DNA of 64,000 bases from Paenibacillus sp. FSL R7-0273 (GCF_000758625.1 NZ_CP009283.1:4599501-4663500); one strand, 5' to 3'. Positions 19,011 through 29,200 are shown, numbered from the stretch's first letter. The notes: generated by a model from the letters alone, not told the origin. Translations and numbers: made by a program.

Positions 19011-20864
19011 TTAATATACATCGCGCTGATAACGCTGTTCCTGCTGCAGATTCTCCAGATAAGCCGCTGCAGCCTCAGGGCTGAGGCCGGCCTCCTCTTG
19101 AATAACGGTTACGAGTGCTGTATGAACATCATGCGCCATATGCTTCTCGTCGCCGCATACATAGACGTGGGCACCTTCCTGCAGCCAGGCGTACAGCTCC
19201 TTGCTGTGCTCAAGAATGCGGTGCTGCACATACACCTTCTCCTCCGTATCCCGGGAGAAGGCTACGTCCAGCTTGTTCAGCACGCCTTCCTTAAGCATCC
19301 GCTGCCAGTCTGTCTGGTAGAGGAAGTCGGTTACGAAATGACGGTCCCCGTAGAACAGCCATGTCTTTCCGCCTGCACCCTGCTCACCGCGTTCCTCAAG
19401 GAAGGAGCGGAACGGGGCAACACCCGTACCCGGACCGATCATAATGACCGGTACATCCGGGTTAACCGGAAGCTTAAAGTTCGGATTACTCTGGATATAG
19501 ACCGGCAAGGTGTCGCCCGGCTGCACACGTTCGGCACAATGCACCGAGCATACGCCGTAGCGCTCACGCCCGTGCGTTTCATAGCGCACAGCCCGGACTG
19601 TAAAGTGAACCTCTTCCGGATTGGCGTTGTAGCTGCTGGAGATGGAATAGAGTCTGGCCGGCAGCTTGCGAAGAATCGTTACAAAGCTGCTGGCCGCTGC
19701 ATTCCAAGGCCCGAAATCATTAATCAGATCCAGCAGATCGCGGCCCTGAATATAGGATTTCAGCTCCTGCTGTGCCTCCGGAGCAAGCAGCGCCTGCAGG
19801 CCGGGTGCTGCAGACAGCTTCGCCGCCTGTTCAAGCAGCGGTTTGGTCAGGACAGTAATCTCATAATGGCGCAGCAGCGCTTCGCGCAATGTGCCTTCAT
19901 CGCCCTTCTTATTCAAGGGCACCGTTTCATCGGCATTCCAGCCCGCTGCAGCGATAATATCCGCTACCAGCTGCGGGTGGTTCTCCGGATAGACCCCCAG
20001 AGAATCCCCCGGCTCAAAGGTCAGGCCGGAGCCGGCAAGCGACAGCTCCAGGTGGCGGGTCTCCCGGTCTGAGCCGCGGCCGTTCAGGTTCAGATTCTCC
20101 AGTACTTCAGCCTGGAAGGGAAGATTACGTGAATATGGAGACTGCGGCTCATCTGCCTTCTCTGCAGCCTGAACTGCCGCGTCAGCAAGCTGCGGCGCAT
20201 TCTGCGGTCCGTTCAGCGCTTCTAGCACCTTAGCGAACCAGTCTGCTACAGGCTCGTCGTAATCAAGATCACAATCAATGCGCGGACTCAGGCGGGTGCC
20301 GCCCAGCTCTTCAAGGCGCTGGTCAAAATCTTTACCGGTCTGGCAGAAGAATTCATAGGAGGTATCCCCCAGCCCGAGCACTGAATAACGAAGCGCTTCA
20401 AGCTGCGGAGCTCTTTTGCTGTAGAGAAATTCATGGAAGGCCCGGGCATTGTCCGGCGGTTCCCCTTCCCCATGGGTACTGACCAGAATCAGCAGGTTCT
20501 CGACCTTCTTAAGCGTATTCGGCTTAAAGGCATTCATTGCCGACACGCTTACCTGAAAGCCCTGCTCTTCAAGCTTGCGGGACAGGCTGGTTGCCAGCCG
20601 CTGGCAGTTGCCGGTCTGCGAGCCGAACAGTACGGTCACCTCACGGGATACGGGAGGAGCGGCAGCCGGTACTGCGCTTGGGGCTGCCTGCACCAATGCC
20701 GGCTGTTCACCGGCTGCCGCTGCGGCCCCGGCTCCCCGCAGGGACATAGCGGATAAATATCCGCCCAGCCAGATTTGCTGTGACTCCGTCAATGTCGGCA
20801 GCAGCTGGTTCAGCAGCTGGACCTGGCTTTCGTTAAACGGGCTGTTCGTAACTTGTAGTTGCAC
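19011..20864 (-). CDS. cysJ: Assimilatory sulfite reductase (NADPH), flavoprotein alpha subunit
   Basis: 617 residues from the GTG at 20864; AAGGAGAGG lies just upstream, inside the longer ATG frame from 20891. The new N-terminus, VQLQVTNSPFNESQ, agrees with the family start as I remember it from Bacillus. The flavodoxin FMN domain (about 65-205) has FGSQTGNCQRLA and STHGEGEPPDNA; the FAD part has RLYSISSS and YGVCSVHCAE; the NADPH part has IGPGTGVAPFRSFLEER and the C-terminal YQRDVY. It passes electrons NADPH-FAD-FMN to CysI. First gene of the cysJI operon. Confidence 0.97.
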   Translation of the reverse strand: MQLQVTNSPFNESQVQLLNQLLPTLTESQQIWLGGYLSAMSLRGAGAAAAAGEQPALVQAAPSAVPAAAPPVSREVTVLFGSQTGNCQRLATSLSRKLEEQGFQVSVSAMNAFKPNTLKKVENLLILVSTHGEGEPPDNARAFHEFLYSKRAPQLEALRYSVLGLGDTSYEFFCQTGKDFDQRLEELGGTRLSPRIDCDLDYDEPVADWFAKVLEALNGPQNAPQLADAAVQAAEKADEPQSPYSRNLPFQAEVLENLNLNGRGSDRETRHLELSLAGSGLTFEPGDSLGVYPENHPQLVADIIAAAGWNADETVPLNKKGDEGTLREALLRHYEITVLTKPLLEQAAKLSAAPGLQALLAPEAQQELKSYIQGRDLLDLINDFGPWNAAASSFVTILRKLPARLYSISSSYNANPEEVHFTVRAVRYETHGRERYGVCSVHCAERVQPGDTLPVYIQSNPNFKLPVNPDVPVIMIGPGTGVAPFRSFLEERGEQGAGGKTWLFYGDRHFVTDFLYQTDWQRMLKEGVLNKLDVAFSRDTEEKVYVQHRILEHSKELYAWLQEGAHVYVCGDEKHMAHDVHTALVTVIQEEAGLSPEAAAAYLENLQQEQRYQRDVY

Positions 20865-21005
20865 CAATATGGACCTCTCCTTAGCAAACAATCTTCTACT
20901 CTTCTAACATCTTGAACTCAGGCTATCATAATTATCTGAAACGATCAACGAGTCTGATCATGCCTCATTTTTGTCATTTATGTCATTTTATCCAATAAAA
21001 TAGCG
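20865..21005 (-). promoter_or_regulatory. cysJI upstream region with tandem AATGACA-type repeats
   Basis: Read toward cysJ, this region holds a short direct repeat: AATGACATA, AATGACAAA, AATGAGG (within 20966-20995). An AT-rich stretch follows. Such clustered repeats upstream of cysJI could bind a LysR-type or other sulfur regulator. No clear -35/-10 pair was assigned. Confidence 0.3.
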
Positions 21006-21050
21006 AAAAGCGGCTTAAATCAGAGTAAAACACTCCGATTTGGGCCGCTT
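21004..21050 (-). terminator. Rho-independent terminator after the DHA2 MFS gene
   Basis: AAGCGGC at 21008-21014 pairs with GCCGCTT at 21044-21050. The stem extends inward through TTAAATCxGAGT and ACTCxGATTT. On the minus strand it ends in TTTT. It separates the transporter from cysJ. Confidence 0.85.
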
Positions 21051-21089
21051 CATTATTATTAATGATAACATGCATTAGATAATCTGATA

Positions 21090-22586
21090 TTACAATTTTG
21101 CAGTTGAGCCCTTTTTGAGCGTCCCCGGCACTTCAGACAGGCGTTCAAACCCAGCCTCTGCCCGTTTACGGCGGACCAGCAGCATAAGAGGGAGCCCTGA
21201 CAGCACCAGCAGCGCCGCAACCAGGAATACATCATTTATCCCCATTGTGAAGGACTGCTGATGCAGATCAGCACCTGCCAGCGTCAGCCCTCCGGCTCCG
21301 CTTAGCTCACGGGCATGTGCGGCCTCCCTGCTGGAGAGCAGCGAGGTGAACACGGCAATTGCCAGCGAGCTGAGCACGTTGCGCACCCAGTTATTAATTG
21401 AGGTTGCATGCCCCGACCATTCCGCCGGAATCTCCTCCATGGAGGCGGTGCTGCTTGGTACATTTGCCAGCCCGATCCCCAGATTCCGCACTACCATTGC
21501 CCATAAAATGAAGCTATGATCGATGCCTGCATGCAGCCTGCTCATCAGAAACAGGCCGGCAAAGATGCAGACGATCCCGGCAGATATCAGCTTCACCGGG
21601 CCGAGACGCGGATACAGCTTGCCGACTACCGGACTGAGCAGAGCAAGCAGCACAGAGGACGGAAGCAGAATCAGACCCGTCTTGAGCGTGGTTGCCCCTT
21701 CCACCGTCTGCAGGAACAGCGGTGTCAGATAGGTTCCGGCATACATTGCCACTGTAACGATGCTATAAATGCTGAGCATCACCGTAAAACGCCGGTTCTT
21801 CAGTACACGCAGATTAAGCAGCGGCACCTCTGTCTTCAGCTCCCGCAGAACAAACAGAACAAGCAGTATAATCCCCAGTGCAATCATGGACAGCGTCTTC
21901 CAGGAGGTCCATCCCCAGCTGCCGCCCTGGCTGAATGCTCCCAGCAGGGACAGGCTGCCGAGAACTACCGTCAGCAGTCCCGGAACATCAAAGGACTTTG
22001 GAACATTCATCCGGTAGTACGGTATCAGCTGCTGCGTCAGAATAACAGCCGCAATTCCGACAGGCAGGTTGATCAGGAACAGCCAATGCCAGCTGGCGAA
22101 CTGTAGCAGCCAGCCGCTGAAGGTGGGACCGACAGCCGGAGCAACCATAGCCGACAGCGACCATAGGCTTACAGCAAAGGGACGCCGCTCCTGCGGGATA
22201 ACCTGGAAGATGATGGTCATCGTACATGCCATAATCAGCCCGCTGCAGGAGCCCTGCAGCATACGGAATACAATGAGCATTCCGGGATTCCAGGAGACAG
22301 CACAGAGCAGTGAAAATAAAGTAAAACCCGATAACGCGAATGTGTACAGCCGTTTATAACTGAATCGGCCGCCCAGGTAACCGGCCAGCGGCGCTGTAAC
22401 ACCTGTTGCCAGCATAAAGCCGGTTACCATCCACTGCATCGTGTGCAGTCCGGAGCCGAATTGATCCATCAGAATCGGCACAGCTATATTAATGGTTGTA
22501 GTACTTAGTACAGAGAGAAAATTCCCGAAGAAAATAGCGGTCATTACCGGCCAGAAAGGAATCTTCCCTTTTTCTGCTAATTCCAA
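21090..22586 (-). CDS. MFS drug/H+ antiporter, DHA2 (14-TM) family
   Basis: 498 residues, TTG start nine bases after AGGAGG. About 14 hydrophobic segments. The antiporter motif C region reads SAMVAPAVGPTFSGWLL near residues 150-170, and the motif A-like stretch is LAGYLGGRFSYKRLY. These mark EmrB/QacA-type multidrug exporters of the cytoplasmic membrane. It is divergent from a PadR regulator gene, with palindromes in the 150-base gap, a common arrangement for drug-inducible exporters. Substrates cannot be told from sequence. Confidence 0.9.
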   Translation of the reverse strand: MELAEKGKIPFWPVMTAIFFGNFLSVLSTTTINIAVPILMDQFGSGLHTMQWMVTGFMLATGVTAPLAGYLGGRFSYKRLYTFALSGFTLFSLLCAVSWNPGMLIVFRMLQGSCSGLIMACTMTIIFQVIPQERRPFAVSLWSLSAMVAPAVGPTFSGWLLQFASWHWLFLINLPVGIAAVILTQQLIPYYRMNVPKSFDVPGLLTVVLGSLSLLGAFSQGGSWGWTSWKTLSMIALGIILLVLFVLRELKTEVPLLNLRVLKNRRFTVMLSIYSIVTVAMYAGTYLTPLFLQTVEGATTLKTGLILLPSSVLLALLSPVVGKLYPRLGPVKLISAGIVCIFAGLFLMSRLHAGIDHSFILWAMVVRNLGIGLANVPSSTASMEEIPAEWSGHATSINNWVRNVLSSLAIAVFTSLLSSREAAHARELSGAGGLTLAGADLHQQSFTMGINDVFLVAALLVLSGLPLMLLVRRKRAEAGFERLSEVPGTLKKGSTAKL

Positions 22587-22618
22587 GAACCATCCCCTCC
22601 TTTTTATTATGTCTATAT

Positions 22619-22682
22619 TTACATATGTAACTTGACTTTATTAATGTTATAGCTACACAATAGTTATGTCAATGCTGACATA
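22619..22682. promoter_or_regulatory. Palindromic operator candidates between the MFS and padR genes
   Basis: Two inverted repeats lie in the divergent promoter region: TTACATATGTAA (22619-22630, perfect 12-bp palindrome) and TATGTCA-ATGC-TGACATA (22665-22682, perfect 7-bp arms). PadR regulators bind such sites (family knowledge), often containing ATGT/ACAT as seen here. Confidence 0.5.
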
Positions 22683-22736
22683 TAAGCGTTATTCGCGGTA
22701 AAACCGGATCAATAGAGACTGGAGGTCATTAAAGTA

Positions 22737-23300
22737 ATGAATACACTGTCTTACGGGCTGCTCGCGCTGCTGACAGCGAATCCGCTGACCGGCTATGAAC
22801 TGACGCAGGGCATCAAACCGTTGTGGAGGGCCGGGCACAGCCAGATTTATCCCCTGCTGCAGACTATGGAGACCAAAGGCTATATCCGTCACGAGCGGAT
22901 TGAGCAGTCCGACAAGCCGGACAAAAAAATATATACCATTACAGAAGCCGGCATCTCGGTGCTTCAGGAATGGGTAAGGCTCCCTGCTGAGCCGGCTGTC
23001 CTGCGTGACGAGCTGCATTTCAAGCTATATAGCCTGTGGCTTACCGAGCCGGAGGAAGCCAAGGCATTACTGCAAAAGCGCGCCGAATTCAACCGGAGCG
23101 AGCTGGACCGGTACAATCTGCTGATCAAGGCCAATGAAGCGCTTCGCGATGAGCGCGGCGAGACACGGGAGCTGAAAGCGACGACCTTCGGACGGTATCT
23201 GCTGCTTCAGAAACGGGTGATGGCAATGAAGGCCTCCATTGAGTTCTGTGAATGGGCCATCGGGGAGCTGGAGCACGGCGGTCTGCCGCCTGCAGATTGA
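22737..23300 (+). CDS. PadR family transcriptional regulator
   Basis: 187 residues. The N-terminal winged helix (about 1-80) shows the PadR signature: LLALLTANPLTGYEL, then WRAGHSQIYPLLQTMETKGY and the wing KIYTITEAGISVL. The C-terminal half is the helical dimerisation domain of the PadR_C (Vir_act_alpha_C) subfamily. ATG start, with GGAGG 11 bases upstream. Divergent from the DHA2 exporter, so it probably represses that gene and itself through the palindromes between them. Confidence 0.9.
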   Translation: MNTLSYGLLALLTANPLTGYELTQGIKPLWRAGHSQIYPLLQTMETKGYIRHERIEQSDKPDKKIYTITEAGISVLQEWVRLPAEPAVLRDELHFKLYSLWLTEPEEAKALLQKRAEFNRSELDRYNLLIKANEALRDERGETRELKATTFGRYLLLQKRVMAMKASIEFCEWAIGELEHGGLPPAD

Positions 23301-23332
23301 TCGGGGACATCCGCCGCTCAGATCAGATAACC

Positions 23333-23377
23333 AAAAAGGCCGCCCGGTAAGTCATCTTCATGACTTAACAGGCAGCC
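23333..23377 (-). terminator. Rho-independent terminator after lspA
   Basis: On the minus strand GGCTGCC...AAGTCAT pairs with ATGACTT...GGCGGCC. Five T follow. It sits between the convergent padR and lspA genes and may serve both. Confidence 0.8.
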
Positions 23378-23396
23378 TGTTTCACTTGAAAGCTAT

Positions 23397-23873
23397 TCAG
23401 TTCTCCTTCATTTGCCGCCGCTTGTGCCGGCTGCTCTTTACTTGCTCCAGAATCAGATGCAGCAGGAACAGCAGCATTCCTGCATTAATCGCCAGATCGG
23501 CCAGATTCATAATGCCTCCGCCTTCCCCGAACATAAGGAAATCTGTCACCTGATGATACAGCACCCTGTCAATCCCGTTTCCGGCAGCCCCGCCTACCAG
23601 AAAACCGCTGGCCGCCTCCAGCAGCGGTCCCTGCAATTCTCCCTTCCGCCGGTAATAGAACACTGCCGCAATAAACAGTACCGCTACAATAGCGAAATAT
23701 TTCCCGTATCCCTGAAACGAGCTGAAGGCAGCACCGCTATTTTCATAATAGGAAAAGGTCACATGCCCCTCCCAGAACGGAATAATCTCTCCCAGCTCCA
23801 TGTTCGCCCTCACAATCCATTTGGCAGCCTGGTCTGCCGCAAACACCACTGCTGCAATTACATAAAAGAGCAC
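23397..23873 (-). CDS. lspA: Lipoprotein signal peptidase (signal peptidase II)
   Basis: 158 residues, GTG start behind AAGGGAGG. Four transmembrane segments. The two catalytic aspartates are in GNGIDRV (Asp102) and NLADLAIN (Asp126), and YYENSGAAFSSF is the conserved substrate-side loop. This membrane aspartyl protease cleaves prolipoproteins before the lipid-modified cysteine, for instance of the two binding proteins encoded at 40-47 kb. In many Firmicutes lspA sits with rluD and pyrR; here it is alone, convergent with padR, so a second copy elsewhere is possible. Confidence 0.95.
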   Translation of the reverse strand: MLFYVIAAVVFAADQAAKWIVRANMELGEIIPFWEGHVTFSYYENSGAAFSSFQGYGKYFAIVAVLFIAAVFYYRRKGELQGPLLEAASGFLVGGAAGNGIDRVLYHQVTDFLMFGEGGGIMNLADLAINAGMLLFLLHLILEQVKSSRHKRRQMKEN

Positions 23874-24090
23874 AAGCGGCGCCTCCCTTAGTTCCTATTT
23901 ATTATCCGCTGGCCGGATTTCTGCCTCAAGCTTATCACATGACAGAGGATGTTTTCATCTTTGTCACATTTACCACAGTCCCTTAACCCTCAACGCCGTC
24001 CCGGGTCCCGCAGTGCATCCGCTGTTACGACTAAATCATTACGGGTTAAACACTCTTAGATTCTATTGACCGACTGGAGGGCGGTACCGC

Positions 24091-24774
24091 ATGGATTATG
24101 GACTCATACTCGTTAAACTGATCGCAGGCTTTATCGGACTCTGGGCAATGACGCGGCTGCTCGGCAAAAAGGAGATTACCGCCCTGACACCGTTTGACTT
24201 CATATCGGCGGTTATTCTGGGCGATCTTGTCGGGGATACGATTTATGAAAAAGAGCACACTGTGCTGATGCTGATTTTCACACTGACCGTGTGGACCCTG
24301 TTATCCGTCACCTTTGAAAAAATCACGCTCCACTTTCCCCGGCTCCGCAAGCCGCTGGAGGGGGAACCGGAAATTCTGATCCGTGACGGCAAGCTTGATC
24401 TCGCCAGGCTGCGCAAAAACAATCTTGACCTAGAGCAGCTGCAAATGATGCTGCGGGCCAAGGATACCTTTTCGGTCAGCGAGGTCGCGTACGCCATCTA
24501 TGAGACAAACGGCTCGCTGAGCATTCTCAAAAAAGCGCAGTATGAGCCGGCAACCCGCGAGGACCTGCTCGTGCCTGTCCCCGACTCCGTCCTGCCGGTA
24601 AGCATCATCGAGGACGGAATTGTGCAGCGTGAGACCCTCAGCAAGCTGGGGCATGATGAAGAGTGGCTGTCCAAAGAGCTCCGCAAGCTAGGCTATGCCG
24701 GACCGCAGTCGGTGGCTTACGCGGAAATTACAGAAGAGGGGGAGCTGGCAGTCATCTCTTCTGTATCATACTGA
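24091..24774 (+). CDS. DUF421 (YetF-like) membrane protein
   Basis: 227 residues, ATG behind CTGGAGG. Three N-terminal transmembrane helices (to about residue 75) are followed by a cytoplasmic DUF421 domain: LLGKKEITALTPFDFISAVILGD, then PEILIRDGKLD, LDLEQLQMMLR and EVAYAIYETNGSLS, all characteristic of YetF/YdfR-type proteins. Members occur in spore and vegetative membranes of Bacilli; their molecular role is not settled. Followed directly by a 51-bp repeat array. Confidence 0.88.
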   Translation: MDYGLILVKLIAGFIGLWAMTRLLGKKEITALTPFDFISAVILGDLVGDTIYEKEHTVLMLIFTLTVWTLLSVTFEKITLHFPRLRKPLEGEPEILIRDGKLDLARLRKNNLDLEQLQMMLRAKDTFSVSEVAYAIYETNGSLSILKKAQYEPATREDLLVPVPDSVLPVSIIEDGIVQRETLSKLGHDEEWLSKELRKLGYAGPQSVAYAEITEEGELAVISSVSY

Positions 24775-24801
24775 GGCGGCGGACAAGCTTCCGGTCGCGG
24801 G

Positions 24802-24984
24802 GCAGGCATTTATGCCTCTCATTTTCGCCTCGCGCCTGCTTTCGGCGATTTCAGAGGCACTTATGCCTCTCATTTCCGCCTCACGCCTGATTTCGGCGAT
24901 TTCAGAGGCATAAATGCCTCTCATTTTCGCCTCGCGCCTGCTTTCGGCGATTTCAGAGGCATAAATGCCTCTCATTTCCCGGCC
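24802..24984. repeat. 51-bp tandem repeat array 1 (hairpin repeat, 3-4 units)
   Basis: Units start at 24802 (degenerate arm), 24853, 24904 and 24955, exactly 51 bases apart. Each begins with a 7-bp hairpin, AGAGGCA-N3/4-TGCCTCT, followed by CATTT(T/C)CGCCTC and a GC-rich linker ending CGGCGATTTC. The last unit stops just after its hairpin. Because 51 is a multiple of three, frames stay open through the array, but the reading is not supported as a gene. Array 2 at 37194 has the same hairpin and period. Confidence 0.9.
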
Positions 24985-25033
24985 CGCGCCCTAACACTCG
25001 CCGCAATGCTTCTAACCCGCATTACATTAACAC

Positions 25034-25072
25034 AAAGCAGCGGCCCCCTGGATAACGGAAGCCGCTGCTTTT
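25034..25072. terminator. Bidirectional terminator between the DUF421 and aldo/keto reductase genes
   Basis: AAAGCAGCGGC (25034-25044) pairs perfectly with GCCGCTGCTTT (25061-25071). A short T-run follows on the plus strand. It can stop transcription from both convergent genes. Confidence 0.8.
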
Positions 25073-25185
25073 CTGCCCACAACTATATAGTTTCTTGCCT
25101 TAAACAAAATCAATTGAACAAATCAACTTGCTATAGGCTCAGCCGGAGCAGAGTCTCAAAGCTAATAATCACCAGCTAAAGCTAA

Positions 25186-26160
25186 TCACCAGGCGTAGGC
25201 CTCAGGAGCCGGCTTACCCGGACCCGGGAAGATTTCATCCAGCTTCTTCAGCGTCTCCCCGTCCAGCTCGATTTCGGTTACGCGCAGTGAATCCTCAAAC
25301 TGCTGGATGGTTCTCGGCCCGATAATCGGCGCTGTAACCGCCGGATTCGCCAGCACCCAGGCCAAGGCAACCTGGTCCTCATGCTCACCCAGCTCTTTGC
25401 AGAGCGCAGAGAACTGCTCGAGCTTGCTGCGGTTCTGCTCGAGCTTGGCCGACCGGGCGCTGCGGACGCCGCTCTTAGCCAGTGCGTTACGGCCCAGCAG
25501 CCCGCCGGCCAGCGGACTCCATGGAATAACGCCGAGTCCCAGCTCCTGCGAGGCCGGCAGCACCTCCAGCTCAGGCGTCCGCTCCAGCAGATTGTACAGG
25601 TGCTGCTCGGAGACGAGGCCAAGGAAATTGCGCGCCTTTGCCTGGGCCTGGGCAGCAGCAATATGCCAGCCGGCAAAGTTGCTGCTGCCGATGTAATCCA
25701 TTTTGCCCTGGGCAATCGCATTCTCAAAGGCGCCCCACAGCTCATCCCAGGATACGTTACGGTCCACATGGTGCATCTGGTAAAGCTCAATATGGTCGGT
25801 CTGCAGGCGCTTCAGGGAACCGTCCAGATGCCGTCTGATCTTATAGGCAGACAAGCCCGCGCCGGAATTGGGACCGTCAAGCTCATCGAACATATCGCCG
25901 TATACTTTAGTAGCCAGCACGACCTTCTCGCGCCGCCCGCCGCCCTGCTTAAACCAGCGGCCGATAATTTCCTCCGTCCAGCCCCGGCGTTCCTGGCCGC
26001 CATAGACATTGGCCGTATCAAAAAAGTTAATTCCCGCATCCAGTGCGGCATCCATAATCCGGAAAGCATCCTTCTCTTCGGTCTCCGGGCCAAAATTCAT
26101 CGTTCCGAGACAGAGCTGGCTGACCTTAAGGCCTGATTTACCCAAATAACTGTACTTCAC
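25186..26160 (-). CDS. Aldo/keto reductase
   Basis: 324 residues, GTG start behind GGGAGG. The AKR catalytic tetrad is visible: Asp and Tyr in FFDTANVYGG, Lys in LATKVYG and His in YQMHHVD. The NADPH-binding C-terminal part holds PIIGPRTIQQFEDSL. The overall sequence resembles the YghZ/tas-like group of NADPH-dependent oxidoreductases that reduce aldehydes and ketones. Cytosolic, monocistronic. Confidence 0.93.
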   Translation of the reverse strand: MKYSYLGKSGLKVSQLCLGTMNFGPETEEKDAFRIMDAALDAGINFFDTANVYGGQERRGWTEEIIGRWFKQGGGRREKVVLATKVYGDMFDELDGPNSGAGLSAYKIRRHLDGSLKRLQTDHIELYQMHHVDRNVSWDELWGAFENAIAQGKMDYIGSSNFAGWHIAAAQAQAKARNFLGLVSEQHLYNLLERTPELEVLPASQELGLGVIPWSPLAGGLLGRNALAKSGVRSARSAKLEQNRSKLEQFSALCKELGEHEDQVALAWVLANPAVTAPIIGPRTIQQFEDSLRVTEIELDGETLKKLDEIFPGPGKPAPEAYAW

Positions 26161-26298
26161 TTGTAATTCCTCCCTTTAATCCTTGAATGGTTGTCCGCAG
26201 TTCATTCCCACTATACCCCTTAGAGTCCACTATAAGGCAAGTAGTTTTGCTCAAAAAAACAAGCCCTGCAGCCAGGACTTGTTCATGTAGCTATTAAT

Positions 26299-29200
26299 TT
26301 ATTGTTCAGCTGTATGACTGCTGTCCGGAAAGAGCACTTCTCCGGTTCCCTGCCTGCTGTTGTCCACAATCTCCTGCAGAGTGCCTGTAAGCTCATTCGG
26401 AGGATACGGCTTGGTTAAATATTTTTGCACCTTATCCATCATTATTTTGTCCGTCTTATCCAGGGCAGAGGAAATGATAATCGGGACAGGCGCGGTGCGT
26501 GTGTCATTCTTCAGCATGCGGATCAGATCCCAGCCGTCCAGCTCCTCACCCAGCATAAGATCAACAACAATCGCTACAAAAGGCGTCCTGAGCGCCTGCT
26601 CAAAGGCCTGCTGCGGGTGATAATGATGGATTACGCGGAAGCCCTTGCCCTTCAGCTCCTCCGACAGCAGCAGCGACAGGCTGTAGTCATCCTCGACAAT
26701 CATTACGTTCGGCTTCTGCTCCTTGTCCGCATTCAGCTTCACCGGCTCATCCTCATGGCGGCTTCCTGCCGTATGCAGCACCGGGAGGCTGAACCATACT
26801 GTTGATCCTTCCCCTTCCTCCGACTCAATGCCGATGGAGCCCTTATGCTTCTCAATAATCTCCTTGCAGATCGCCAGCCCCAGGCCGGTTCCGCCAATCC
26901 GCTTGGACGCGCTGTTGTCCACTCTTCTGAATTTCTGGAACAGCTGGCCGATCTGATTCTTCGGAATGCCCAGCCCGTGATCCTGAATCTGCACGATAAT
27001 CCGTTCAGCCTCGTTATGCAGAGAGACCTTGATCTCGCTTGCTCCCGGCGAAAACTTGATTGCATTGCTGAACAGGTTCGTCATCACCTGAACAATTTTA
27101 TCGCGGTCAACCTCAACCTCGGCGTTGTGCGCTTCATCCTCATACGTAAAGGTATGTGTGCCGCTAAGCTTATACTGGTCTATGACGCCGAAGACCAGCG
27201 TGCTGAGATTCAGCGGCTCCTGGTTGTACTGCTGGGTGCCCGATTCCATCCGCTGCAGATCCAGAAAATCATTAATCAGATCGGTCAGCCGCTGGGCTTC
27301 CCGGTGAATGGTCTCCAGATATTTCAGCTGCTTCTCCGGCTTCATCGTCTTGGTTAAGAGCAGCTCGGTGAAGCCCAGTACGCTCGACAGCGGTGTCCGC
27401 AGCTCATGGCTGACTGTGCTGACCAGCTCCGACTTCATCACATCCAGCTCATATTCACGGGTAATATCGCGGTGCACGAACAGCGTCCCGACACGGGTGT
27501 CCCGGCGGAACACTGGTATGGCATACATGTCCACATGCTTCAGCGGATCCCTGCCGATGGAATACTTCATCGAGCTGGATTCAATGAAATGCTCGGACAT
27601 AGCCTTCTGGTAGAACAGCTCCAGCTCCTCCGACTCATTGGCCATCCGGATAAAGTGCCCGGTCCAGTGCTCCTGCGGAATCAGATAGCCCTCGGTCCAT
27701 CCGTGATAATCAAACAGCTGGGCAAGCGCCCCATTCATCTGGAGCATGCTGCCGTCCATCTGTACAAACTGGATGCCTTCGTTGACATTATTGACAATAT
27801 CGCGGTTGAGCCTGCGTCCATGCTCGATTTCCTCGTACATGAACAGGCGCTCGATGGCCAGCCCTACCCGGTTCATCATGCCTCTGATTTCGTTAATCTC
27901 ATCATCACTGAAGGAATGCCCGATCCGTGTCCCGCAGAATACGGCGATCACTTCGTTATCGGCATTTACAACCGTTGAATAATAATCAAAGGAGTGGACC
28001 GGCTCAGGCGCAATCCCCTGCTCCCGCTCCGTCGCGGGACGTTTGGTGATATAGGATTTCTCCGACTGCATCCGGTACAGCATATTGCCGCTCTCGCTGC
28101 CCAGATACCGGTCAACGTTCGCCTGCGGAACGCCCTTGACCACTGTAATCTGATCCTTGACCAGGAAAAATACACTGGAGTCAAACGCATACTGCCTGTT
28201 CATGAATTCGATAAATTTCTCGGCGAATTCCTGCTTGTCGAGCGTATAGGTGATGTCATGGTTAAGCTGATTGCTGCGCTCCAGCATCGTCTTGGTCTGC
28301 TCGGTTTTTTTGAGCGTCTCCGCCAGCTCCTGCTGGACATTTTTCATGGAGGTAATGTTATTCGCAATCAGAATGTACTGGTAGACCTGCCCCTCATCAT
28401 TCAGATACGGCATGATAGTCATATGCAGCCACACCGGCGTCCCGTTCTTCATGCCGACCTGCACCTCGTCGCTCCAAACGCCGCCTGTGCTCAGCCTGCC
28501 GGTAATCTGCTGCATTCTGGCAGCATCCATATTCTTCAGATCGAGCAGCCTGAACGTGAAGCCGATCAGCTCAGCATTCTTGTAGCCGGTATATTCGCTC
28601 ATGTTCTCATTGGCATGCTTGAATATGCCCTTAGGCGTGAGGATCGCTACAGCGGACGACTGGTCCAGCGCCTTCATCATGCTCTCGATTTCGCTCAGGG
28701 AGCGTTCAAGCTTGAACTGCTGATCCTGGAGCTCATCCTGCTGGGCATGCAGCTCCTCATTCTGCATCATCAGCTCTTCCTCTTTATCCTGGATGCTGTG
28801 CGCCATATTGAGGAACGCCTCATAAAGACGCCCGATTTCATCCTGCTTGTGCAACTTCCCGAGCAGCACGGCCTCTCCCGCCGCAAGCGAATTGCTGGCT
28901 GCCTCGAGCTTCACAATCGGGTCGATAAGAATCTTGAGAATCCGCCAGATCATCAGGGTGAACAGCAGCAGCAGCAGTGTGCTTAAGCCGAAGGCCAGCA
29001 GGGTAAATTCATTGGCCCGCTTCAGGGAATGATCCACTATATCGCTCAGCTGCCGGTCAGAGCGCAGCTTATATGCTTTGGTGTAGGTAAGAAAATCATT
29101 AACCGCTTCGGTGTTGCCATCACTGGCCAGCGCCCGCAGACTTGTATAGTCATTCTGCTTCACGAAGCTGATCGCCTTCGGCAGGGTCGCATTCTGATAC

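Larger units (their letters stand above)
24775..25185. other. Intergenic region: repeat array plus terminator, no gene
   Basis: This 411-base gap between the DUF421 gene and the aldo/keto reductase gene holds repeat array 1 and a GC-rich hairpin terminator. The rest is AT-rich with no supported gene. Confidence 0.7.

Noticed and set aside
19098..20072. A 324-codon open frame on the plus strand opposite cysJ
   Set aside because: Antisense shadow of cysJ; no family resemblance, and the real gene has all flavoprotein motifs.
27994..28986. A 330-codon open frame on the plus strand opposite the hybrid kinase
   Set aside because: Shadow of a long gene with high third-position GC; no start signal and no domain.
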